The notes under the pieces are model-generated. The model worked only from the letters and a program-made list of their open reading frames with translations, was not told where the DNA came from and ran no database searches. From an uncultured Bacteriovoracaceae bacterium (GTDB lineage Bacteria; Bdellovibrionota; Bacteriovoracia; Bacteriovoracales; Bacteriovoracaceae): 32,348 nucleotides of DNA. A program made the translations under genes and the position numbers. Location of the stretch: the NCBI GenBank assembly GCA_938017795.1, contig CALIJZ010000019.1, positions 1 through 32,348 of the forward strand, in the 5' to 3' direction. This document shows, piece after piece, positions 7,682-16,144 of this stretch; the stretch's first letter is position 1, and each line of letters starts with the position of its first letter.

Positions 7682-10390
7682 TTACTTATCTTCAACCTCA
7701 AAATGAATAATTTCGGTAAAGTTAAAATTGGCTGAATTTCCACCTTTGTCGTTTAATACAATTTCTTGCAACCCCCATATTCCAGGTGCTGAACCTCGGG
7801 GTAAGACATGTTCAATTCTATATTCATTATATCTATTAGCTACTCCATTAAAAAAATCAGTATAAAAGTTCTCATGGTAATGATACTCACTATGCCTTTT
7901 TCCTGTAGGGTCAATGAGAGCATAAGACACAGCCCCTACTCCTGATTTATCATCTTTAGCAAAGTAGCTTATTGTGACTTTAGTCTGTCCGTCCGGATTA
8001 GATAAATTTGTAGGTACAGCATTAATGCTGATTCTATTTAAATCAAGATCTGGACTTACTGTATCATGGTCATTAGTTTGAATATTTACAATCACTTCTG
8101 GTTCGTGAGAAGGATCAGCAGAGAAATTTTGAGTCCCATAATTTAAGGCAACATCTGCCATTCGTAGAAAACTCACACTGTAGCGTCCACTAGGGAAATA
8201 ATTAGTCAGATAAAAACTAACCTTTGCTTTATTATTAGTTGTATCTATATCTCCATGCTTATTTATACTATAGGTTCCTTCATGATCTAAAGAGTTAAAA
8301 CTTATATAAGCACCATTTTTACTTTTAGCTAAAACATCTTCCCTTAACTCCCATTGTACTGTTACTTTATGAACGGCCTTACCTTGAAGAGTCTCGGGGC
8401 TGACTTTGATCGTTAAACTTCCTGGAATATATTCTGGAGCCACAATATCTTCTACTTGATTATTTATATAAAGAGAGAATCCAAAATCATCAATCCCTTC
8501 CATTCTTAGGTTGCCAACTGAATCTTCTATTACAATTTGATCGGTTAACCAATAACCCGCTTTTGCATTTGCAGGTATTGATAAAGCACCTTTTAGTTTA
8601 TGATTATTGCCATTAACTGGAGATAAGTTCACATCAAGATATGTCCCAATAGAACTTGTGATTCTCATGCTGGCCTTTTGAGCTCCATCATTAAATCCTG
8701 CTTTATTTAATAGGTTTATTTCAATCTCTACCTCTTTATTTTCTAATTTTCCACCAATAGCTTTTACATCTACTGATTGAATCTTTCCTGGATAATCATA
8801 ATCTGGAAATAAATTCAAGACTTCAAACTTGAGATCCTCTCTTACCTCTGCAATATATTTAGCACCATTCATAATTTTCTTTAAAATAAATTCATATTTT
8901 AAAGGTGCAGTACTTTTTAATTTATTTGGATTTAAAACATAATATGAAATCGATTCACTGAAATCTTCTGCTGGATTCTTTAAATGAGCATAAGGACTAA
9001 CAAATGCTGTATTTGATGTATTTATCCATCCATCAGGATCAGCTGGATTTTTAACCCAACCAGCAGTATCAATCCAATTCGTTAAGACTTTTTCACTTAA
9101 TAAGTTATCATAAATGAAGTGAGTCTTTTCATGAATAATTAGTCTATGAAGGTATTCATCTGAAGCCATAGTCCCTAAGATTCCACCTCCAGTATTTCTA
9201 AAAGCACTTTCCATAAACTCAATATAACTATCCGTGTCAGCTCCTCGAGGCCATGCAACTGCAGGTGCACTGGGATGAGTTGGGTGTGGTTGTCCATTTT
9301 TTCTTCTTAATAAATACTTTAATCCTGAAATTTTATTAAACCCAGAAGGCATTTCAGCAAAAGCACTTAAGATATCAATCAATTCACTTGAATGAAATTC
9401 TTGAAAATTATTTTGATCTTCACCTGTTAGAGTTTTTATATCAGATACTTCTAACTCTACGTCATAAGTATCTTTTAAAATCTTCTCAACTGCCGCTTTA
9501 TCACTTCCATTATTTGTGATCAATCGAGTTAGAGCATGATGAAGTCTTTTTGAGAAATACTTCCCTCTTACTCCATCCAATCTTACCATTCGAGCACCAG
9601 CTAGAGAAAAACTAGCTTTTGATAGAGTTACAACTTTCTTTGAGTTAATAGTTCTGATTAAGATGTCATCTGCTATATTCTCGTTAGTTAAAACAAGTTT
9701 GATATTGTCTAATTTTTCGTGCGGTATTGAGACAAGTGTTTTTAATAACTTCGTTGAATAATCTAAGCTCCATACCTCTTGTTCATCGCTTAGGAGAATG
9801 TTGAATTTATCTTTCAATGTTACAGTTGATGATAAATTTTGAAGTTGTACTTCTTCTCCAAGAAATTGAACTTGTTCAATTCTTGGAACTTTAGAAGAAT
9901 ATTCGTATTCTTTATTTTTGAAGTCATTTTCCCAATGATATCGATAAAGATCATCTGAAATTTTTTCAAACGAAAAAGTAGCTAATACTTCTGCTTGATC
10001 TTGACTTACAATTAATTTCTTTGGGGCACTAACTTCATAACCCTCTGAATAGGCCTTCACATAATACTCTTGTCCTTCTTTCATTTTTAAAGAATCAAGA
10101 TTTATTGATTTATTATAATTGGTACTTAATAGGCCAATGATTTCATCTTTAGAATCGGTGAAACTAAGATAAACATTTTGTAATTCTCTTATTCCTGCAA
10201 TTTGAATGTTTTTCCCAGTTATAAACTCTGATGATGGGTTTTGATTGTCAGTAGTGTTGCCATTACCATCATGATCGTTTCCAACACGCAAGTTGTTTGA
10301 TTTACAACCTAATAGGCTCATACAAATGAGCGCAATGATATAGCAACTGTTAATTTTTAACGCAAAAATAGATAATCGATTATTCTTCAT
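7682..10390 (-). CDS. Large lipoprotein zinc metallopeptidase, lethal-factor-like active site
   Basis: The 902-residue product has a long leader ending in a lipobox (CMSLLGC), then a short Gly/Asn linker and beta-rich sequence. The catalytic region holds HEKTH at 420-424 (zinc ligands and general base), Tyr467 in SPYAHLKNPAEDFSES, and Glu475 eight residues later. The HExxH...Y(7-8)...E spacing resembles the ATLF/M34 group (lethal factor, Pro-Pro endopeptidases) and related zinicins, where the Tyr and Glu complete the site. Residues about 540-902 look like two or three Ig-like beta domains, perhaps for substrate or surface binding. The start codon has no obvious ribosome site. It lies divergent to a second metallopeptidase lipoprotein. 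Peptidase assignment is strong; the clan detail is inference. Confidence 0.82.
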   Translation of the reverse strand: MKNNRLSIFALKINSCYIIALICMSLLGCKSNNLRVGNDHDGNGNTTDNQNPSSEFITGKNIQIAGIRELQNVYLSFTDSKDEIIGLLSTNYNKSINLDSLKMKEGQEYYVKAYSEGYEVSAPKKLIVSQDQAEVLATFSFEKISDDLYRYHWENDFKNKEYEYSSKVPRIEQVQFLGEEVQLQNLSSTVTLKDKFNILLSDEQEVWSLDYSTKLLKTLVSIPHEKLDNIKLVLTNENIADDILIRTINSKKVVTLSKASFSLAGARMVRLDGVRGKYFSKRLHHALTRLITNNGSDKAAVEKILKDTYDVELEVSDIKTLTGEDQNNFQEFHSSELIDILSAFAEMPSGFNKISGLKYLLRRKNGQPHPTHPSAPAVAWPRGADTDSYIEFMESAFRNTGGGILGTMASDEYLHRLIIHEKTHFIYDNLLSEKVLTNWIDTAGWVKNPADPDGWINTSNTAFVSPYAHLKNPAEDFSESISYYVLNPNKLKSTAPLKYEFILKKIMNGAKYIAEVREDLKFEVLNLFPDYDYPGKIQSVDVKAIGGKLENKEVEIEINLLNKAGFNDGAQKASMRITSSIGTYLDVNLSPVNGNNHKLKGALSIPANAKAGYWLTDQIVIEDSVGNLRMEGIDDFGFSLYINNQVEDIVAPEYIPGSLTIKVSPETLQGKAVHKVTVQWELREDVLAKSKNGAYISFNSLDHEGTYSINKHGDIDTTNNKAKVSFYLTNYFPSGRYSVSFLRMADVALNYGTQNFSADPSHEPEVIVNIQTNDHDTVSPDLDLNRISINAVPTNLSNPDGQTKVTISYFAKDDKSGVGAVSYALIDPTGKRHSEYHYHENFYTDFFNGVANRYNEYRIEHVLPRGSAPGIWGLQEIVLNDKGGNSANFNFTEIIHFEVEDK

Positions 10391-10716
10391 AGCTTATAGT
10401 TTATCTACAAGATGAACTTTAAAACTTTATAAAGAACCTTCAATAATAATTCCAGCTAGTTAGCTCTTAAATAGATTTCAGAAAATGCCTATAAAACTGG
10501 GCTAATGATATTGTAAATATAAAATTTTACATTTACCTCAAATCATTATTAACGTAGTGACAACTTAAGTTTCCATTTTAACTAATATATCTCGACCAGT
10601 TAAATCACTGAAATCACATGAATTTATCTTAATATTCTACATCCTGATAAAATTTTAAGAGTCATTGGAGCGGATAATAGTTGATAAACCATTGGCACTA
10701 CATTTTGGGGTAATTT
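10391..10716. other. Divergent intergenic region between two peptidase genes
   Basis: This 326-base, AT-rich spacer lies between two divergent lipoprotein peptidase genes. It contains an AT-rich inverted repeat TGTAAA-N8-TTTACA (10512-10531) and presumably both promoters, but I found no -35/-10 pair close to consensus. A GGGG run (10707-10710) six bases before the ATG at 10717 may serve as the ribosome site. I see no small gene here. Confidence 0.5.
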
Positions 10717-12387
10717 ATGATTCATCTAGTTAAAGCTGTGCTTTCTTTACTAATTTTTTCCTTAACTGGTTGTTTTCAACTACCCGGATCTTCTTTAAAA
10801 AACTCTTTTCAATCTCAAGACCCATTTACACAATGTCCAACAACTCCTTTGGCCATACAATCAGGAGAATCAATAGAAGGTGAATATCAACTTATCATTG
10901 AAGATGATTTTGCTAATCACACTCATACAACTGAGCATATATTAGTTACTGAGGATGGTGAAAATATAAAACTAGAAAATTTTAATAATAATCAAACTTA
11001 TACACCAGGGGAAATATTAAAGGTGCAAGGTCACATTGGAAGTGACTCGATGTCTATTAATAGTGTTGCAAAGATTCAATCCCCTATTCAACTTATTAAA
11101 AGTTATGATTTGAAAGTTTTAACAGTCATTATGGATTTTAATAATAGAAAAAGCTCACAAATCTATTCAATTTCAAAAGGAAAGGAAGATTTAAGAAAAT
11201 TGAAAGATTATGCAACAAGAAATAGTGGTGCTCAAATGGAGTTAAACATTGATGCTAATGGAGACGGAGAGCCAGATGTAGAACATATTACAATAAATGG
11301 GAATTTCACAAGTTCTATGTGTACACCAAATCTAGATTCAATTGCTAGAGATAGTTTAAGAGATCACAATTTATCTGATTACGATACGATTATCTATGTA
11401 GCGTCTGATCCAAGTGCAAGAAGTGGTGACCCAATTTGTGGCTATGGTGGTGTTGCTTATGTTAGACCTTTAGGTAGTGGTAAGAATGGTAAAACTCATA
11501 TTGCTATCCCTACTTTCAATGTTATTCTACACGAACTGGGCCATACTTGGGGATTAGGACATTCTGGAAAACCAGGTGTAACTTATGCTCATCAAATTTG
11601 TCCTATGGGTAATTCTTTTGATGATAGAGTTACATATTTTAATGGACCAAAAACAAAAATGTTGGGTCTACTTGATCAAAGACCAGATCTTGAACGAACA
11701 ATAACAGATAATGGGACTTATGATATTGAAGCAATTGGTTTAGGGGTAACTTATACTGATGATTCATTTCCAAGAGTTATTACAGTCTCTTCAGGATCTA
11801 AGACATATTATGTAGATTATAGATATGCAGTTGCCGAAGATGTTGATATGCCAAGCAGAGTTCAAGGTTTTAAAGGTATAAATATTACTGAAGCGAGCCT
11901 CTCAACTGGTGGAGTTTCATCTTATCTTGCAATTCTAAATACAAGTAATCGAACATTTTCGGGGTCAGGTGTTAACTTTGAATTAGTTGGTTCTATTGAC
12001 TCCCCGTCGGCACAATTAAAACTTACCTTTGATAATCCAAGAGCTAACCCAGCTCCAGGTGAAAACACATGTGATTTATCATTATTAAAGGTTACAAAGC
12101 AATCAATTAAAAAAATACACAATGATCAATTTGAAATTGGTTATGAAATTGAAAATTCTAATCCTCAATCATGTGGGAATCTTCAATTTAGAATTGAGGT
12201 CGATTCGAATACTTTGAGTTTAAGTGAAGATCAATCAATAGAGTTAACTTCAAAAAATTCAAATATTATCTCTACAATAAATGGTCAAATAGGATCAACA
12301 GGAAAACTCATTCTAAGTGAAGTAAATGGTAAAGTTAAAGATATTTCTCTAAGTCTAGACTCAGTAAATAATTGTAGCACTCCTTAG
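10717..12387 (+). CDS. Lipoprotein metzincin metallopeptidase (M11/gametolysin-like)
   Basis: The 556-residue product has a lipoprotein leader (lipobox SLTGC). The catalytic motif HELGHTWGLGH at 272-282 is a complete metzincin HExxHxxGxxH zinc site, and ICPMGN with Met297 supplies the Met-turn. Upstream, DANGDGEPD (about 178-186) resembles a calcium-binding loop, and YDTIIYVASD precedes the helix as in M11-type proteins. The C-terminal 200 residues are beta-rich with paired cysteines (NTCDL, QSCGN, NNCST) and may be an adhesion or inhibitory domain. It would be anchored on the membrane and act outside or in the periplasm. It faces lspA tail-to-tail and their stop codons overlap by 4 bases. 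Confidence 0.88.
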   Translation: MIHLVKAVLSLLIFSLTGCFQLPGSSLKNSFQSQDPFTQCPTTPLAIQSGESIEGEYQLIIEDDFANHTHTTEHILVTEDGENIKLENFNNNQTYTPGEILKVQGHIGSDSMSINSVAKIQSPIQLIKSYDLKVLTVIMDFNNRKSSQIYSISKGKEDLRKLKDYATRNSGAQMELNIDANGDGEPDVEHITINGNFTSSMCTPNLDSIARDSLRDHNLSDYDTIIYVASDPSARSGDPICGYGGVAYVRPLGSGKNGKTHIAIPTFNVILHELGHTWGLGHSGKPGVTYAHQICPMGNSFDDRVTYFNGPKTKMLGLLDQRPDLERTITDNGTYDIEAIGLGVTYTDDSFPRVITVSSGSKTYYVDYRYAVAEDVDMPSRVQGFKGINITEASLSTGGVSSYLAILNTSNRTFSGSGVNFELVGSIDSPSAQLKLTFDNPRANPAPGENTCDLSLLKVTKQSIKKIHNDQFEIGYEIENSNPQSCGNLQFRIEVDSNTLSLSEDQSIELTSKNSNIISTINGQIGSTGKLILSEVNGKVKDISLSLDSVNNCSTP

Positions 12388-12881
12388 GATTTTGCAAGTT
12401 TTTGGGCTTTCCTATCTTGAAAATAATTAAGAAGTAAAAGCCCTACACCAATCATTACAAAAACATCTGCTAGATTAAAAATATTTGTTTGAAGAAATCT
12501 ATACTGTTCAAATCCAAACCAGAACATATCTACAACTGATCCATCTTTTATTCTGTCGATCAGGTTACCGCCCCCTCCAGCAAGAATTAAAGAGTAACTC
12601 CATTTTTCGAGGTTATTACTTTGATTTGAAAGAAGAATATAGCAAATATAGCCAAGGACTAAGACTGGAATTAATATTAATGAAATTTCTTTATACGGAC
12701 TAGGCCAATCACTTCCCAATGACCCCCAAGCACCAGGATTTCGAGCAAAGATTAATCTAAAAAAATTATCCATATACCCATACATCTGTCCTTGTCCAAG
12801 ATGAGTGATTGCAAGTTGTTTTGAATACTGGTCTAAGATTATTAAGATAAAAGAGAGTGAAAAGTACTTTAAATATTTCAT
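12384..12881 (-). CDS. lspA: Lipoprotein signal peptidase II
   Basis: The 165-residue product has the usual LspA length and four membrane helices. The signatures are visible: LDQYSK near the N-terminus, FARNPGAWGSL (the family's N-x-G-x-x-F/W block), GGGGNLIDRIKDGSVVDM with the catalytic Asp118, and FNLADVFVMIG with Asp139. It cleaves prolipoproteins ahead of the lipidated cysteine at the inner membrane, and several predicted substrates are encoded in this window. Its ATG shares one base with the stop of the upstream LtaS-like gene (TAATG), so the two form an operon. No sign of truncation. Confidence 0.97.
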   Translation of the reverse strand: MKYLKYFSLSFILIILDQYSKQLAITHLGQGQMYGYMDNFFRLIFARNPGAWGSLGSDWPSPYKEISLILIPVLVLGYICYILLSNQSNNLEKWSYSLILAGGGGNLIDRIKDGSVVDMFWFGFEQYRFLQTNIFNLADVFVMIGVGLLLLNYFQDRKAQKLAKS

Positions 12882-14830
12882 TATAATTCACCTTTGGAAC
12901 TCAGTAGTGAGTATTTATAAATAGCTTTAGCTAGTTCTGTCATGGACTTTGTTTTGCTCTCATGTTGATTTGCAATATTGCGTAATGGAAACTCCCCGCG
13001 ATAATCAAAGAGCCCTGGCCTATCATCTAAAATTTCTAAATAATGTTCTCTATCGATAAGGCCTACAAGACTTGGCCTAAAATCCCAGGAAAAAATAAAT
13101 CCAAAATTTTGCTCAGCAGCTCTATCACTCAAAAGATCTCTCCCTAAGGCCTTTGTTCTCATTTCAACTCCAGCAAGTTTGGCAGCAGTTGGAAAGATAT
13201 CCATTTGATTTCCAATAACTTCCGAATTTACACCTGTTATACCTTTAGCAGGAAAGTGAATAACTAGAGGTGTATGATGAAGAGCAAGTCTATGTTGATG
13301 AAACCCTTTAGGGACATTAATACTCTTAACTGAATTTAGTCCATGATCTCCTACTGCAATTATAATTGTATTCTCATAATGCTTAGACTTTTTAAACTCT
13401 TTTATAAAATGTCCAAAAGAATAATCTTGAAGTCTTAATGAATTGTATTCTTTTAAAGAGTTAAAACCATAGTCTCTAATTTCATCATCACTTATATTGT
13501 CTACAACTTTATAACCTACGTGATCAGGGATTGTATAAGGGCGGTGAAAGCCTGAAGTCTGAATAACAGAAATAAATGGTCCATCCTTACTTTCAAGATC
13601 AGAAATTATTAAATTAAATAAATCATAATCAGCTATTCCCCAAGCATCTACAGGATCTAGTTTAAAATCACCAAGTTGTTGGAGCTTCATATCTGGGATG
13701 CTAATTTTGTAAAAGCTATCTAAATTCCCCCAGTTAGCATGCCCACCAATAAAGTATGACTTATCAAAACCGACGAAATGATCAAAATAAGTTAATTGTT
13801 TTAAATTATCTAAGTCTCTAGATCTTGGAACACTTGATCTCACATCTGGTAGACCAGTTAATAAGGTCCATATTCCCCTATTAGTCTTATAAGCAGGAGT
13901 AAAAAAGTTAGTAAAGAGTAAAGACTCATTAGCTAATTTATCAAAATATGGAGTGGGATCAAGCTTATTATTAAAAAGACCAGTCTTATTAGCAGCAAGT
14001 GATTCGAGTAAAACGATAATCACATTATACTTCTTACCATCTTTTCCTATTATTCGAGTAAGATCATCAGTGCTATCTTCAATAAAAAAATCTTTTAATC
14101 TAGTTTTTGCTTGATCTAATTTATACTCTTTCAATATATCCATTTCTTCTTTTCTAGAACTGAAAATATTGATAACTGGATTGAGAGCTAATTGTGAAAG
14201 ATATCGATTATGAGAAAAATATGCGTCAGTAGTTGTTAATGTTCTGATTCCAATACGTCCCCATGAGGCAATCAAAATAATCAGACCACATACAAATATT
14301 TCTTTGACATGAGCATTTATTTTTTTAAGTGATGAAATATTTTTATAATAAAATCTACTTAAGAGATAAATTAAAACAAATAAAACAATAATCACGGGAA
14401 CTAAGGGATATGTATCTTTTGCCATTTCTAAAGAAGTTTCATATTCCACTAAGTCGTCCAAGAAAAATGCACTACTTATTCTTTGGGTTATATACTCATA
14501 GTTACCAAGGTCAATGCAATAAAATATTACAAATAAAATCTGAGAGATACTCATGATAATTGCAGTAATTAGATTTAAAATTTTGATTTTTCCGCGAGTA
14601 AAAATATATAAGAAAAAAACCGGCACTAACTGCAGTGCACTTAAGCGTAAATCAAACTTAAAACCAATATAATTAGCATAGATAACTTCAAAAACCGTAG
14701 CTGCTTTAAAAAACATAAAAGTGAAAATTAATCTAAAAATAAGGTATAAGACAATTGATACAAGAGAGATCTTGAATAGCCGAGCCAGCAAATCGGCTTC
14801 CTTATAAATTTTTTGTCTATCAAAAGGCAT
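12881..14830 (-). CDS. LTA-synthase-like membrane phosphoglycerol/phosphoethanolamine transferase family protein
   Basis: The 649-residue product has about five membrane helices in the first 200 residues, then an extracytoplasmic alkaline-phosphatase/sulfatase-fold domain. Visible site residues are Glu276 in VLLESLAANK, a threonine in YKTNRG (Thr316) at the place of the LtaS nucleophile, and GDHGL late in the domain supplying Asp and His metal ligands. The family transfers phosphoglycerol or phosphoethanolamine head groups. In a Gram-negative the substrate is probably an envelope glycan or lipid rather than lipoteichoic acid, but this cannot be read from sequence. GAGGG lies at a good distance before the ATG. 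It is co-transcribed with lspA. Confidence 0.85.
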   Translation of the reverse strand: MPFDRQKIYKEADLLARLFKISLVSIVLYLIFRLIFTFMFFKAATVFEVIYANYIGFKFDLRLSALQLVPVFFLYIFTRGKIKILNLITAIIMSISQILFVIFYCIDLGNYEYITQRISSAFFLDDLVEYETSLEMAKDTYPLVPVIIVLFVLIYLLSRFYYKNISSLKKINAHVKEIFVCGLIILIASWGRIGIRTLTTTDAYFSHNRYLSQLALNPVINIFSSRKEEMDILKEYKLDQAKTRLKDFFIEDSTDDLTRIIGKDGKKYNVIIVLLESLAANKTGLFNNKLDPTPYFDKLANESLLFTNFFTPAYKTNRGIWTLLTGLPDVRSSVPRSRDLDNLKQLTYFDHFVGFDKSYFIGGHANWGNLDSFYKISIPDMKLQQLGDFKLDPVDAWGIADYDLFNLIISDLESKDGPFISVIQTSGFHRPYTIPDHVGYKVVDNISDDEIRDYGFNSLKEYNSLRLQDYSFGHFIKEFKKSKHYENTIIIAVGDHGLNSVKSINVPKGFHQHRLALHHTPLVIHFPAKGITGVNSEVIGNQMDIFPTAAKLAGVEMRTKALGRDLLSDRAAEQNFGFIFSWDFRPSLVGLIDREHYLEILDDRPGLFDYRGEFPLRNIANQHESKTKSMTELAKAIYKYSLLSSKGEL

Positions 14831-14851
14831 TTTTTACCCTCACGTTTGTCA

Positions 14852-14871
14852 ATTATAACACGAGGTATAAT
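14852..14871. promoter_or_regulatory. Back-to-back consensus -10 boxes of divergent genes
   Basis: TATAAT occurs on the plus strand at 14866-14871 and on the minus strand at 14857-14852, forming the inverted repeat AATTATA-N8-TATAATT. The plus box ends 6 bases before the Xer gene ATG (14878), so a normal start site would coincide with the ATG. The minus box would give a 15-base leader containing GAGGG for the LtaS-like gene. Matching -35 boxes are poor on both strands. Confidence 0.5.
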
Positions 14872-14877
14872 TATCTC

Positions 14878-15864
14878 ATGAACAATACACTAAAAAAATA
14901 TAATTCTTACGAATTATCCAGTTCCCTCAATTTTGATAATCCTCTATTTTTTGAGTTTTTTGAAAATTTTGAATCTGAAAATACCAAGAAATCTTATAGG
15001 AATGATATAAATCAATTCTTTAACTTTTTAAGAGATAGTGTTTTCGAGATTAAAGAGTTGGCTGATGTTAAAAGGCTTCACGCAGTAACATATAAGAAAT
15101 GGTTATCTGATACAGGGTATGCACCTAAGACTATAAATAGAAAGATGAGCTCAGTATCAAGCTTTTGGGATTATCTTGTTGAGAAGTCTTTAGTTCAATT
15201 CAATGTATTTGATTCGATTAAAAGACCTAAACAAGTTGTCCAAAAACCAACAAATGATCTTAGTGATCAACAAATCACTGATATCTTTGAAGTTGCAGAT
15301 AATCTTAAGTCTAAATCTAAGTTCTTACATAGATCAATTATCTATATGCTATTTACTACGGGAATAAGAAAGTCTGAAATTATAGGGCTAAAAAGAGAAG
15401 ATCTTTTCAAAGAAAAAGAAAATTGGTTCATTAGAATTAGAGGTAAAGGTGGGAAAATCTTAATTAAGCTTCTTCCTCAAACAAGCTATGAAGTAGTATC
15501 AGAGTATATTGGTTGGATGAAGAAAGTTAACAGAGAGATTGATCCTAATGATTGGATTTTTCAACCTACTAGGAATCCATCTGATCCTACTGCCCTGATC
15601 AAACCTTTAAATCCAAAAACAATTGATTATATTTTAAAGAGTATATGCCAAAAAGCTGGAATTACTCATAGAGTTTCACCACATTCAGCGAGAGCTTCAT
15701 ATATTGGATCCGCTCTAGATAATGGAGCTGATTTATATAAAGTTTCAAGGGATGTTGGTCATTCTTCAGTAAAAACAACAGAAGAGTACAATAAAAGACG
15801 TAGAAAAGTTGTTGATAGTCCTACTCATCACTTAGGATTTTTAAAAGATTCTACTAGGGATTAA
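14878..15864 (+). CDS. Tyrosine recombinase, XerC/XerD-like
   Basis: The 328-residue product has the full two-domain layout: a SAM-like core-binding domain at about 25-115 and a catalytic domain at about 125-310. The expected active-site residues are all present: Arg164 (TGIRKSEI), a lysine in RGKGGK (190 or 193), His269 and Arg272 (SPHSARAS), His295 (VGHSS) and the nucleophile Tyr304 (TTEEYNKR). It is a good candidate for the chromosomal dimer resolvase, as there is no sign of a surrounding mobile element, but an integron-like or other Xer role cannot be excluded. No Shine-Dalgarno sequence precedes the ATG; a consensus -10 sits where a leaderless transcript would be expected. Confidence 0.9.
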   Translation: MNNTLKKYNSYELSSSLNFDNPLFFEFFENFESENTKKSYRNDINQFFNFLRDSVFEIKELADVKRLHAVTYKKWLSDTGYAPKTINRKMSSVSSFWDYLVEKSLVQFNVFDSIKRPKQVVQKPTNDLSDQQITDIFEVADNLKSKSKFLHRSIIYMLFTTGIRKSEIIGLKREDLFKEKENWFIRIRGKGGKILIKLLPQTSYEVVSEYIGWMKKVNREIDPNDWIFQPTRNPSDPTALIKPLNPKTIDYILKSICQKAGITHRVSPHSARASYIGSALDNGADLYKVSRDVGHSSVKTTEEYNKRRRKVVDSPTHHLGFLKDSTRD

Positions 15865-15873
15865 TACCGGATA

Positions 15874-16050
15874 TTAAGATTTTTTTGAATCATCATCGAT
15901 ATTTTTATTATCTTTGTTCGTTACTTCATCTTTAAAGTTCTTAAGTGCCTTACCCATAGAGCCGCCTAAGAGAGGAAGTCTTTTAGCACCGAAGAAAAAA
16001 ATCACCACGCCACCAATTATTAATAATTCCGTCATTCCTAATCCAAACAT
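15874..16050 (-). CDS. tatA: Sec-independent translocase protein TatA
   Basis: This 58-residue gene is easily missed because of its size. The product begins MFGLGMTELLIIGGVVIFFFGA, followed by KRLPLLGGSMGKALKNFKDE and an acidic/basic tail. That is the complete TatA layout: a short N-terminal membrane helix, the F-G hinge (FFFGAKRLP), an amphipathic helix with the G-x-x-x-G-x-x-L-K-x-F motif, and a charged tail. TatA oligomers form the pore for folded proteins with twin-arginine signals. AGAGG precedes the ATG at proper spacing. At 58 residues it is near the minimum for the family, but nothing essential is missing. It ends 9 bases from the convergent Xer gene; tatB/tatC are not adjacent. Confidence 0.95.
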   Translation of the reverse strand: MFGLGMTELLIIGGVVIFFFGAKRLPLLGGSMGKALKNFKDEVTNKDNKNIDDDSKKS

Positions 16051-16144
16051 ATGCCCTCTTTTGTAAACGTGTTTTACGTTGTGATCTAGTTCTATTATGC
16101 TAAGAAAACATTATATTGAGAAGCATTTTAAACAGTAGTTATTT

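Noticed and set aside
10512..10531. TGTAAA-N8-TTTACA inverted repeat as an operator
   Set aside because: Short AT-only dyads are expected by chance in DNA this AT-rich, and it is far from both start codons.
15861..15877. TTAATA-CCGGA-TATTAA palindrome between the Xer and tatA stops as a dif-like site
   Set aside because: It is formed largely by the two opposing stop codons, and the arms and spacer do not match known dif sites.
16051..16144. A T-box or other leader riboswitch before ileS
   Set aside because: The 94-base spacer is shared with divergent tatA and shows no specifier stem, T-box sequence or terminator.
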